A stretch of DNA of 64,000 nucleotides from Streptomyces cellostaticus (GTDB lineage Bacteria > Actinomycetota > Actinomycetes > Streptomycetales > Streptomycetaceae): positions 115,775-179,774 of the forward strand of contig NZ_KQ948029.1 in the NCBI RefSeq assembly GCF_001513965.1. The letters run 5' to 3'. How positions within the stretch are numbered: the first letter of the stretch is position 1; each line of letters opens with the position of its first letter. Below are positions 9,098 to 16,948 of this stretch, piece after piece. The position numbers and the translations under genes are program-made. Under the pieces are notes generated by a model, which saw nothing but the letters and a program-made list of their open reading frames with translations, was not told where the DNA came from and searched no databases.

Positions 9098-10122
9098 GGT
9101 GCGACTCCGATCGTGGAAAGCCCCAGTCCCTCGGGGAGGCCGAGGGCGGCGTTCATGCTCTGGACGGCCCCGCCCGCGGTGCCCTTGGTGAGGTTGTCGA
9201 TGGCGCTGATCGCGATGATCCGGCCGACCGCCGGGTCGAGGGCCACCTGGATCTGCGCGGTGTTCGATCCGTACACGGCCGCGGTGCTCGGCCACTGTCC
9301 CTCGGGCAGCAGCCGTACGAACGGCTCGTCGCCCAGCGCCTTCTCGTACGCGGCCCGTACGTCGTCCGCGCCGACCCCGGGCCGTGCCGCGGCGGAGCAG
9401 GTGGCGAGGATGCCGCGTGGCATCGGGGCCAGGGTCGGGGTGAAGGAGACGGCGACCCGGCGGCCCGCCACGGCGCTGAGGTGCTGCACCATCTCGGGCG
9501 TGTGCCGGTGGCCACCGCCCACGCCGTACGGCCGCATGGAGCCCATGACCTCGGCTCCGAGCAGGTCCGCCCTGGGCGTCTTGCCGGCGCCGGACGTGCC
9601 GGACGCCGCGACGACCACCGCCTCGGGTTCGGCCAGCCCCGCCGCGTACGCGGGAAAGAGGGCCAGCAGGACCGCGGTCGGGTAGCAGCCCGGCACCGCG
9701 ATGCGTCTGGAGCCCGCCAACACGGCGCGGGCGCCGGGCAGTTCGGGCAGTCCGTAGGGCCAGGTGCCGGCGTGCGGCGAGCCGTAGAACGTCTTCCAGT
9801 CCCTGGCGTCCGCGAGGCGGAAATCCGCACCGCAGTCGAGGACGAGCGTTTCGTCGCCCCACTGCTGTGCGACGGCGGCGGACCGGCCGTGCGGCAGGGC
9901 GAGGAAGACGACGTCGTGCCCCTGGAGGACGTCGGCGGTGGTGGGCTGTACCTCCCGCCCGGCCAGCGGAGTCAGATGCGGCTGTAGTGTGCCGAGGCGC
10001 TCTCCCGCGCTGGACTGCCCGGTCAGGGCCCCGATCTCCACTTCAGGATGGGCCAGAAGCAGGCGGAGGAGCTCGCCCCCCGCATATCCACTCGCTCCCG
10101 CCACGGCTGCTCGCACGGTCAT
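9094..10122 (-). CDS. argC: N-acetyl-gamma-glutamyl-phosphate reductase
   Basis: This 342-aa protein starts TVRAAVAGASGYAGGELLRLL, the N-terminal NADP-binding Rossmann motif, and contains the catalytic Cys in IAVPGCYPTAVLLAL near residue 145. It reduces N-acetylglutamyl phosphate to the semialdehyde. The ATG at 10122 is chosen because GGGGAGG lies a few nt upstream; a longer frame adds sequence foreign to the family. It is the first gene of argCJBD, so the operon promoter should lie in 10123-10258. I found no convincing ArgR box there by eye, and no argR, argF, argG or argH follows. Confidence 0.95.
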   Translation of the reverse strand: MTVRAAVAGASGYAGGELLRLLLAHPEVEIGALTGQSSAGERLGTLQPHLTPLAGREVQPTTADVLQGHDVVFLALPHGRSAAVAQQWGDETLVLDCGADFRLADARDWKTFYGSPHAGTWPYGLPELPGARAVLAGSRRIAVPGCYPTAVLLALFPAYAAGLAEPEAVVVAASGTSGAGKTPRADLLGAEVMGSMRPYGVGGGHRHTPEMVQHLSAVAGRRVAVSFTPTLAPMPRGILATCSAAARPGVGADDVRAAYEKALGDEPFVRLLPEGQWPSTAAVYGSNTAQIQVALDPAVGRIIAISAIDNLTKGTAGGAVQSMNAALGLPEGLGLSTIGVAP

Positions 10123-10258
10123 GAACCCTCCCCGTTGACAGACATGTCGTTCTAACGCGATCCGGGCCCTGTCATCAATCACGTACAACATGGGCATGAC
10201 AATCCTCGGAACGGCCGCGCACCCTCGGAGTTCGGCGGGGGCACGGGCCGGCGTCACC

Positions 10259-11440
10259 TCAGCGTGAGCGGGAAGGCGGGTCGCAGTACTCGGCGTTCAG
10301 AACGGGGAGGATGGTCTCTGCTCCCCAGGTGCTGTTGTAGTTGAACGTGAGCTGGTGGCGGCCGTCCTCGGTGAAGGCGGCCAAGGAGATCCACCCGAAC
10401 GTGCCTCCGTCGTGATACCAGAGCGTGGTGCCGCAGCTCAGCGTGAGCCGTTCGATGCCGAGTCCGTAGGACGAGCCCGGGAGACCGGGGTCGTCGACGG
10501 TCGTCTTCATCTCCTTCAGCTGCCGCGGTGGCAGCAGCTTCCCGCGCATCAGGGCCCCGTAGAACCGGTTCAGATCGGCTGCGCTGGAGATGATGTCGCC
10601 GTCGCCCCAGCCCTGTGATCCGTTCATCTCGGTGACGTCGTCGATCCGGTCCGGCTGCGCGCCGAAGAGCTTGGAGTAGCCGTGACTGCTCGGCCGGGGC
10701 AGGCGGATGCTGTTGCCGGGGTTGGACGTCGCCTTGAGCCCCAAGGGCTCGATGATGCGGTCGCGCACCTCGTCCTCGTACGACCTGCCGCCGATCTTCT
10801 CCACGATCAGCGCGGCCAGGACGTCGTTGGTGTGGGAGAACGAGTACCTGGCACCGGGCTCGAACAGCGGCGCGTGGGTGAGGGCCGCCTTCACGCGCTG
10901 CTCGGGCGTCAGGGTGTCGTACCGGTGCCGGAGGAAGCCGTCGCCCAGCACATACGTGTCGTCGTACCCCTGGTCGGCGAAGTAGTCGAACAGCCCGCTG
11001 GTGTGGTGGAGGAGCTGCCGTACGGTGATCTTGCGGCCGTCGTTGCCGTTGCCCGTCACCACGCCGGGCAGATAGCGCTCGACGGTGTCGTCGAGACCGA
11101 GCTTCTTCTCCGCCTCCATCTGGAGGAGGACCGTCGCCACGAAGGTGTCGGTGATGCTGCCGACGCGGAACCGGTCGTTCTTGCCGCGCGGCGCACCCGT
11201 CTTCAGGTCGCCCACGCCCGATGCCGACTTCCAGACTCCGCCGGCATCGCGTGCTTCGGCGGTGATGCCGGGCACACCGGCCGCAACGGCCGCGTCGATC
11301 GCGCGCTGCGTCGCCTGGTGGCCGGCCGCCGCGGGAGCCGTCTCCCGTGCTGCCTGGGCAGGAACCGTGAAGGCGGCGGCCGTGATCGCGAGCGCCGCCA
11401 GACCGACCACGCCGGCCCTGGGTCTCTTCCGTATCGTCAT
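10259..11440 (-). CDS. Secreted beta-lactamase/DD-peptidase-fold protein with degenerate active site
   Basis: This 393-aa protein has a signal peptide at about residues 1-30 (RKRPR, a hydrophobic stretch, then AQA) and the class C beta-lactamase / DD-carboxypeptidase fold. Family motifs are present but altered. The SxxK site reads S95-I-T-D98, so the catalytic Lys is Asp. The YxN site, within YSFSHTN, reads F201-S-H203 instead of Tyr-x-Asn. The third motif H343-D-G-G is intact. Known family members are penicillin-binding carboxypeptidases, esterases and beta-lactamases that need both changed residues. It may be a non-catalytic binding protein, a divergent esterase or an immunity factor; none of these is established. 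The ATG at 11440 follows AGGAG. Confidence 0.8.
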   Translation of the reverse strand: MTIRKRPRAGVVGLAALAITAAAFTVPAQAARETAPAAAGHQATQRAIDAAVAAGVPGITAEARDAGGVWKSASGVGDLKTGAPRGKNDRFRVGSITDTFVATVLLQMEAEKKLGLDDTVERYLPGVVTGNGNDGRKITVRQLLHHTSGLFDYFADQGYDDTYVLGDGFLRHRYDTLTPEQRVKAALTHAPLFEPGARYSFSHTNDVLAALIVEKIGGRSYEDEVRDRIIEPLGLKATSNPGNSIRLPRPSSHGYSKLFGAQPDRIDDVTEMNGSQGWGDGDIISSAADLNRFYGALMRGKLLPPRQLKEMKTTVDDPGLPGSSYGLGIERLTLSCGTTLWYHDGGTFGWISLAAFTEDGRHQLTFNYNSTWGAETILPVLNAEYCDPPSRSR

Positions 11441-11504
11441 TCCCCGCTCCTGAGAGTCGTCTGTACTTGGCTGATGCCGTGTGTGGGGTGTGCGGTGCCC
11501 GCTG

Positions 11505-12248
11505 TCAGGAGTGCGTCACACCCGCCGCGTCGAGCGCCGTGGTCGCGTCCCGTTCGATCTGCCGCAGCAGTGGCCCGGGATCGTCCTGGAAGTAGAAGTG
11601 ACCGCCGTCGAAGACCCGCAGGCCCAGGAAGTGCTCGGTGTGCTCTTCCCAGCCGGTCATCCGCGGCGGTGAAGCGGAGTGGTCCTCGCCGCCCGCGTAG
11701 GCGGACAGCGTCACCGGCAGCGGACCGGTGTCGGGAGCGGGGCGCCAGTTCTCCACCAGGCGCAGGTCGGCCCGGATGATGGGGTTGAACAGCGCCCACA
11801 GGTCGGGGTCGGCGAAGACTTCGTCGGGCGTGCCGCCGAGCCGCTTGAGACGAGTCCGCAGCTCGGCGTCGGGCATCTCGTGGTACCCGCTCCTGTGCCC
11901 CGTCAGCTGAGGGGCGGATCGTGCGGAGACACCGACCCACACCGGCAGCGGCAGGCCCTGGTCGACGACCCGCCGGGTGATCTCGTACGCCACGAGGGCA
12001 CCCATGCTGTGCCCGAAAAGGGCGTAGGGACACGTCAGTTCGGGCTCGATGCTGCGCAGCAGGAAGTCGGCGAGACGGCCGGCGTCGGTGATCCGCGGCT
12101 GGTCGAGGAGGAGGCCGTGGCCCGGGGCGTCGAGCAGCCGCACGTCCCACGTGTCCGGCAGCTCGGCCGGCCAGTTGCGGTACAGCAGATGTGAGCCCCC
12201 CGCGTGGTGCAGGACGAACAGGCGCAGGGCAGGTCGGGTGCTGTCCAT
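11505..12248 (-). CDS. Type II thioesterase (NRPS/PKS editing)
   Basis: This 247-aa alpha/beta hydrolase has FVLHHAGGSHLLYRNW at its start, the nucleophile elbow FGHSMGALVAYE near residue 88 (Ser), and a C-terminal His in FDGGHFYF. Known role: clearing misprimed or stalled carrier-protein thioesters. The ATG at 12248 follows AAGGGAG; upstream in-frame extension would enter the operator-rich promoter region. It diverges from mbtH across 500 bp. A second Ser-type TE is at 36471 and a Cys-type relative at 46176. Confidence 0.9.
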   Translation of the reverse strand: MDSTRPALRLFVLHHAGGSHLLYRNWPAELPDTWDVRLLDAPGHGLLLDQPRITDAGRLADFLLRSIEPELTCPYALFGHSMGALVAYEITRRVVDQGLPLPVWVGVSARSAPQLTGHRSGYHEMPDAELRTRLKRLGGTPDEVFADPDLWALFNPIIRADLRLVENWRPAPDTGPLPVTLSAYAGGEDHSASPPRMTGWEEHTEHFLGLRVFDGGHFYFQDDPGPLLRQIERDATTALDAAGVTHS

Positions 12249-12446
12249 CGGTCTCCCTTGGTGTGGCAGCTCTGGGGCGATCCTCAGGTGGCTCGCGGCG
12301 CGGACATGGGGCGGCAGCCATCGGGAAGAGAGCGGGGCACACGTCGGGGATCTGCCCTGGAATCCCGCGCGTGAGGGATTGACTGAACCCGAACCGAGCA
12401 GGCCCCTGACAGGCCCGTCCACGGGCACAGGTCGGCATCGTGGCAC

Positions 12447-12481
12447 AGGAACCCGGCGGGGTACAGAGGAACCCGGCGGGG
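12447..12481. repeat. 15-bp direct repeat
   Basis: AGGAACCCGGCGGGG occurs at 12447-12461 and 12467-12481, period 20 bp. It lies in the 500-bp non-coding gap (12249-12748) between the divergent thioesterase and mbtH genes. I see no gene in that gap, only this repeat and the three palindromes at 12591-12652. Confidence 0.5.
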
Positions 12482-12590
12482 CGCAGACCCGGGAGGACGA
12501 CCGGGACGCCGGCGAGCCTGCCGCCCTTGTAGCGCTGACGGTCGAGTCCTTACGGTCGTGGCAACGCCGGGGTCGCTACCGATGCCGGGT

Positions 12591-12652
12591 GTCCTGTCGA
12601 TGGGCCCCGAGTGTCCTGTCGACCGGACAGCCGAGTGTCCTGTCGACCGGAC
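12591..12652. promoter_or_regulatory. Three clustered 16-bp palindromes upstream of mbtH
   Basis: GTCCTGTCGATGGGCC (12591-12606, degenerate), GTCCTGTCGACCGGAC (12613-12628) and the same sequence again (12637-12652) are spaced 22 and 24 bp centre to centre, about two helical turns each. They lie about 100-160 bp before the TTG start of mbtH, the first gene of the long NRPS operon. This is the densest set of the cluster operator type in the window and suggests cooperative binding by one regulator. Confidence 0.65.
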
Positions 12653-12748
12653 GACCCCGATCGGCGAACCCGTGCCCGGTGCTGTCTCGCACCCGGCCTG
12701 GCGATTTCCAATCCCGAGTCATCCCATGACGGTTAAGGACGGTGCCAG

Positions 12749-12964
12749 TTGAGCGCGAACCCCTTCGATGACGAGGACGGCCGCTTCTACGTGGTGGTCA
12801 ACGACGAGGACCAGCACTCCCTGTGGCCGGTGTTCGCCGAGGTGCCCGCAGGCTGGCGGGTGGTCTTCGGCGAGGCGGCCAGGGCCGAGTGCCTGGAGTA
12901 CGTCGAGCGGAACTGGACCGACCTGCGCCCCAGGAGCCTGCGGGAGGCCATGGCGGCGGACTGA
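12749..12964 (+). CDS. MbtH-like protein (NRPS adenylation-domain partner)
   Basis: This 71-aa protein has the MbtH pattern: NPFDDEDGRFYVVVNDE, HSLWPVFAEVPAGW, then CLEYVERNWTDLRP. Known: MbtH-like proteins bind A domains and are needed for solubility or activity of many of them. The start appears to be TTG at 12749, placed by alignment of SANPFDDEDG with the usual MbtH N terminus. No ATG or GTG is available in frame between the upstream stop and this point. It is the first gene of the rightward operon carrying the second LmbU-like gene, the free-standing A domain and the NRPSs. Confidence 0.93.
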   Translation: MSANPFDDEDGRFYVVVNDEDQHSLWPVFAEVPAGWRVVFGEAARAECLEYVERNWTDLRPRSLREAMAAD

Positions 12965-13070
12965 ACGCCGCCCGGGTTCTCGGCACGTTGATGCGGCGGC
13001 AGCCGTCGGCACTGCTCGTGACCGACGGTGGTGATCGGTCTATGCCCAGGAAAACACTCTGAGTGGGGAG

Positions 13071-13802
13071 ATGAAGGCTGTGACGGGGGCTGTGAGAACT
13101 GCGAGTGGTTACCAGGCGAGAAGGCTGGACAACAGCGGTGAGCCGACGCAGCGCGATGTGGTCCTGTCCTTCGTCGGGACACAGGCCAAGGTGCAGAAGT
13201 CGGGGATGATCTTCCCGCAGAACCTGTCGGAGCGGTCCTGGGAGCGCATCGGGACCAACCTGCGCGAGCTCGTGAACTCCTCGGCGTGGTGGCTCGCCGA
13301 CTGGCTGATCTACGGGGAGGCCACCTACGGGTGGCGGCGGTACAAGGAGGCGATCGAGCGGACCGGGCTCGACTACCAGACCTTGCGCAACTACGCGTGG
13401 GTGGCCAGGCGGTTCGAGCACCACCGCAGGCGGGACAGCCTCAGCTTCGCCCACCACGCCGAGGTCACCCGCCTGTCGCCACCGGAGCAGGACTACTGGC
13501 TGCGCAAGGCCGAACAGCAGAAGTGGTCGCGCAACGAACTCCGCAAGGCGGTTCGCGCCAGCCTGGCCGTGCAGAACGACACGACCGGCATCCCCCCGGG
13601 CAGCGGCGACGAAAAGCAAGAGGTGCCCCAGCTGGCCACGTCGGCGGCCGCTGAAAAGCGCCGGCAGAAGGTCACCACGCTCACCATCGAGCTGTCCGCC
13701 GGCCAACTGGAGTACTACTCGAAACTGGCTGCCGCGCACGGTCTGCCCGTCGACAAGTGGGTGACCCAGATGCTCGACACCGCCGATCGCCGCACCGCTT
13801 AG
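13071..13802 (+). CDS. LmbU-family transcriptional regulator (copy 2)
   Basis: This 243-aa protein is a paralogue of the gene at 2589: SSAWWLADWLIYGEATY, LDYQTLRNYAWVARRF, LSFAHHAEVTRLSP and YWLRKAEQQKWSRNELRKA match segment for segment. Its C-terminal part (VTTLTIELSAGQLEYYSKLA, LPVDKWVTQML) corresponds to a second conserved region in copy 1. The start is ambiguous: ATG at 13071 directly abuts GGGGAG, so the in-frame GTG at 13080 may be the real start. Its position between mbtH and the free-standing A domain, in the same direction and with gaps of about 100 bp, makes it part of the biosynthetic transcription unit or an internal promoter point. Confidence 0.85.
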   Translation: MKAVTGAVRTASGYQARRLDNSGEPTQRDVVLSFVGTQAKVQKSGMIFPQNLSERSWERIGTNLRELVNSSAWWLADWLIYGEATYGWRRYKEAIERTGLDYQTLRNYAWVARRFEHHRRRDSLSFAHHAEVTRLSPPEQDYWLRKAEQQKWSRNELRKAVRASLAVQNDTTGIPPGSGDEKQEVPQLATSAAAEKRRQKVTTLTIELSAGQLEYYSKLAAAHGLPVDKWVTQMLDTADRRTA

Positions 13803-13893
13803 AGGCGCTCCGCCCGAAGGTGCCGGCAAGCCCGTTCCCCGTGGTGCGCCGGTGGCTCGTCCGACCGGACACCTCTCACATCGGAGTCAGTTG

Positions 13894-15447
13894 ATGATCC
13901 TTCAGGGAAAGCGGGTTGCCCTGCCCCCGGCGCCCGTCGTCCACCAGCAGTTCGAGGCGCACGCGGAGGCCACCCCCGACGCCGTTGCCGTCTTCTGCGC
14001 AGGTGAGCGGGTGACGTACGCGGAACTGAACGCGAAGGCGAACCGGTTCGCGCACTTCCTCGCCGCGCGCGGACACGGCCGGGGTGCGAAGGTCGGCGTC
14101 TGCCTCGACTACTCGGTCGACCTGCTCGTCGCCATCCTCGGCACGCTGAAGGCAGGCGCGGCCTACGTACCGTTCGACCCGGCCTACCCGGCGGCGAGAC
14201 TCCAGCTGCTGCTGGGCCAGGTCCCCGATCTCGCCCTGATCGTGGCCTCCCCGGCGACGGCCGGCATGGTCGAGTCGGCGGCCGTCGAGGTCATCGATGC
14301 CGAGCAGCTGTCCGGTCACCTGGCGAGTCTCCCGGTGACCGATCCCGACGTCCCGGTCACCGGGGACGACGTGTGCTACGCGGTCTTCACGTCCGGGTCG
14401 ACCGGTACGCCGAAGCTGACCGCGGTGCGGCACGAGGGCTGGTTCAATCTGATGAACTGGCTGAAGCTCGAGTACGGCCTGCACCGCGGGTCGAACAACC
14501 TGGTCGTCAGCGCGTTCGGGTTCGACCTCTCCCAGCGCGCCCTGATGACACCGCTGTTCTGCGGCGCCACCCAGTACCTGATGGCGAGCCGGAACTTCGA
14601 CGCCATGCTGGCCTACCGCCTGCTGACCGACCATGAGATACGCACGGTGCACTGCGCCTCGAGCACGCTGTACCTGTTGGTGGACTGGGAGAGGGCACGT
14701 GGCGGTGACGCGCTCACCCGGCTCGACTACGTGCTGTTCGGCGGGGAGCCGCTGAAGGTCGAACGGATCGCGGACTGGGCGCGGCGCGAGGGCAACAACT
14801 GCACCCTCCTGCACCAGTACGGCGTCGCCGAGTGCACGGATGTCGCGACGTCGTACGACCTCGCCGGGCACCAGCCCGGCGAACAGGACATCGCACCGGT
14901 CGGCAGGCCGGCCTACAACACCGACATCCACCTCCTCGACGAGCAGTTGCGCGGTGTCGGCGCGGGGGAGTACGGCGAGATCTGCATCTCCGGGGCGAGC
15001 GTCGGCGCGGGCTACCTCAACGGCACGGGCCCCGAGAACGAGAAGTTCACGACGATCGTGGTCGACGGTGCGCCGCGCAGGCTGTACCGCACGGGCGACC
15101 GCGGCTACGTGACCGAGGCAGGCGAGCTCGTCGTCGCCGGCCGGATGGACGCGCAGGTGAAGGTGCGGGGCATGCGCATCGATCCCACCGACATCGAGCG
15201 CGCGCTCGGCCGGCTGGCCGGAGTCCGGGAGGCCGCCGTGGTGGTCACCTACACCGTCTCCGGCGAGGCGGAGCTGAGCGCGTTCATCGTCCCGGCCGGG
15301 GACGATCTCACCGCGGACGACGTGCGCACCCGCCTCCTCAAGACGCTGCCGCGGAACATGGTTCCGGCCAGGTTCATGAATATCCCGCGGATTCCGCTGA
15401 GCCCGCACGGGAAAGTCGACCGCGCGGCGCTGGCCGGCAGAGCTTGA
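13894..15447 (+). CDS. Free-standing amino acid adenylation domain
   Basis: This 517-aa single A domain has A3 FTSGSTGTPK near residue 168, A5 near QYGVAECTD, A7 YRTGDRG, A8 near KVRGMRIDPTDIE, and the A10 lysine in PHGKVDR. Reading the ten pocket positions by eye gives D-L-R-H-L-G-Q-D-V-K, which I cannot match to a known substrate. The ATG at 13894 is preceded by CGGAG at 8 nt. Its stop overlaps an ATG, and the PCP gene follows at once, so it presumably loads that PCP in trans for on-carrier modification by the flavoprotein at 15721. A 12-bp dyad (GTCCGACCGGAC, 13859-13870) precedes it. Confidence 0.9.
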   Translation: MILQGKRVALPPAPVVHQQFEAHAEATPDAVAVFCAGERVTYAELNAKANRFAHFLAARGHGRGAKVGVCLDYSVDLLVAILGTLKAGAAYVPFDPAYPAARLQLLLGQVPDLALIVASPATAGMVESAAVEVIDAEQLSGHLASLPVTDPDVPVTGDDVCYAVFTSGSTGTPKLTAVRHEGWFNLMNWLKLEYGLHRGSNNLVVSAFGFDLSQRALMTPLFCGATQYLMASRNFDAMLAYRLLTDHEIRTVHCASSTLYLLVDWERARGGDALTRLDYVLFGGEPLKVERIADWARREGNNCTLLHQYGVAECTDVATSYDLAGHQPGEQDIAPVGRPAYNTDIHLLDEQLRGVGAGEYGEICISGASVGAGYLNGTGPENEKFTTIVVDGAPRRLYRTGDRGYVTEAGELVVAGRMDAQVKVRGMRIDPTDIERALGRLAGVREAAVVVTYTVSGEAELSAFIVPAGDDLTADDVRTRLLKTLPRNMVPARFMNIPRIPLSPHGKVDRAALAGRA

Positions 15448-15464
15448 TGACAACCGGGAGGAAC

Positions 15465-15710
15465 ATGATGATCGCCGACCGCGTGCGCGCCATTTGGTGC
15501 CGGGAATTCCAGCGCGATGACATATCCGTCGATGACGATTTCTTCACCCTGGGCGGCCAGTCTTTGATCATGGTCAGGATTCAGGGTGCCTTCATCGAGG
15601 AGTTGGGCGTCGAGGTCACGATGGACCAGATGTTCCTCAACCCGACGGTGACATCCATTTCTGCGTACATCGAATCCCTGGCCGCGTCGGGTCAGAAAAC
15701 TACCTGGTAG
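15465..15710 (+). CDS. Free-standing peptidyl carrier protein (PCP 1)
   Basis: This is an 81-82-aa carrier protein with the phosphopantetheine attachment site in FFTLGGQSLIMVRIQ. GGGAGG precedes two adjacent ATGs (15465 and 15468); the second has the better spacing. An ATG overlapping the A-domain stop at 15447 is also in frame. It lies between the lone A domain and the flavoprotein monooxygenase, so it likely carries the aminoacyl substrate for that enzyme. Confidence 0.88.
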   Translation: MMIADRVRAIWCREFQRDDISVDDDFFTLGGQSLIMVRIQGAFIEELGVEVTMDQMFLNPTVTSISAYIESLAASGQKTTW

Positions 15711-15720
15711 GAGAGGCGCC

Positions 15721-16908
15721 ATGTACGACGTGATTGTCATAGGTGCCCGTTGTGCGGGTTCGCCGACGGCCATGCTCTTCGCGCAGCAGGGTTATCGCGT
15801 CCTGCTCCTGGAGAAAGCGCGGTTCCCGCAGGACACGTTGTCCTCGCACTACATCCACCAGCAGGGCGTGGCGCTGCTCAACCGGTGGGGGCTGCTCGAC
15901 AAGCTCCGTGAAGCGGGCTGCCGGCCGATCGACCACCAGAGCTACGAGGCGCCCGGCGTCCGCATCGACGGCTTCTCCCTGCCGATCGACGGCCTGCGGA
16001 CCACGTACGCGCCGCGGCGCTACGTGCTCGACCCGATCCTCGCAGACGGTGCCGTGGCGGCCGGCGTGGAGTTCAGGGAGGGCTGCGCGGTCAACGATCT
16101 GGTGTTCGAGGGTGACCGGGTCGTCGGCGTGCGGTACACGACGCCCGGCGGCGCCGAGGCGACGGACCGGGCGCGCCTGGTCGTCGGCGCGGACGGCATG
16201 CGGTCGCTGGTGGCCCGCAAGGCCGGCGCGCAGAACGTCATCGAGCACCCGCGGATGACCTGCACCTACTACAGCTACTGGGCCGGGGTCCCCGCACACT
16301 TCGAGCTGTACGAGCGGCCGGGGCGCTGGATCGGTGTCCTGCCCACCAACGACGACCTCACGCTGCTCATGGCCTACTTCCCGCAGGAGGACTTCTCCGA
16401 GGTCCGCAAGGCGGTGGAACCCGCCTACCTCGATGCCTTCCGCACGACGGCGCCCGAGCTGTACGAGCGGATGCAGTCGGGCGAGCGCGTGGAGCAGCTG
16501 TACGGCACGGGGCACCAGGAGAACTACTTCCGCAAGGCCTACGGGCCCGGGTGGGCGCTGGTCGGTGACGCGGTCAACCACAAGGACTCCATCACCGCCC
16601 GCGGTATCACCGAAGCCTTCGTCCAGGCCCAGTCGCTCACCGGACACATCGGGGAGCGGTTGCACGACGACGCCGCGCTCAAGGCGGCACTGAGGCGCTA
16701 CGAGAACGACCTGGGCAACGAGGCCCTCAACCACTACCAGGGCGCCCTCAACGTGGCCGAGCTCAAGCCCGAGGGGCGGGCCGAGATGCTGCGGAAACTG
16801 GTCGGCCACCAGGACCTGATCGACCGGTACTTCTCGACGCTGTCAGGGGCGTGCTCCATCGACGACTTCTACAACGACGAACTCTTGACCCTGCTCGATC
16901 AGAGCTGA
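15721..16908 (+). CDS. FAD-dependent monooxygenase acting with the lone A/PCP pair
   Basis: This 395-aa PHBH-fold flavoprotein has an N-terminal FAD motif VIVIGARCAGSPTAMLFA, the GADGMRSLVARKAG segment near residue 155, and the second FAD motif GDAVNHKDSITARGITEAF near residue 281. It lacks the WxWxIP motif of flavin halogenases. It lies 10 bp after the PCP gene and 40 bp before NRPS 1. Family knowledge supports oxygenation or oxidation. A PCP-bound amino acid is the likely substrate by context (inference), and N-hydroxylation, as proposed for N-hydroxyamino acids in related depsipeptides, is one option. The ATG at 15721 follows TAGGAGAGG. Confidence 0.8.
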   Translation: MYDVIVIGARCAGSPTAMLFAQQGYRVLLLEKARFPQDTLSSHYIHQQGVALLNRWGLLDKLREAGCRPIDHQSYEAPGVRIDGFSLPIDGLRTTYAPRRYVLDPILADGAVAAGVEFREGCAVNDLVFEGDRVVGVRYTTPGGAEATDRARLVVGADGMRSLVARKAGAQNVIEHPRMTCTYYSYWAGVPAHFELYERPGRWIGVLPTNDDLTLLMAYFPQEDFSEVRKAVEPAYLDAFRTTAPELYERMQSGERVEQLYGTGHQENYFRKAYGPGWALVGDAVNHKDSITARGITEAFVQAQSLTGHIGERLHDDAALKAALRRYENDLGNEALNHYQGALNVAELKPEGRAEMLRKLVGHQDLIDRYFSTLSGACSIDDFYNDELLTLLDQS

Positions 16909-16948
16909 GTGACGACTTGCTCCCTGGTTCCGCCGATTTGGAGACACA

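Noticed and set aside
10123..10258. ArgR operator in front of argC
   Set aside because: Partial A/T-rich dyads such as around CATGTTGTACGTG were noticed, but none matches an ARG box well enough to report.
15721..16908. Flavin-dependent halogenase
   Set aside because: The second FAD motif is halogenase-like, but the WxWxIP motif is missing, so a monooxygenase/oxidoreductase call is safer.
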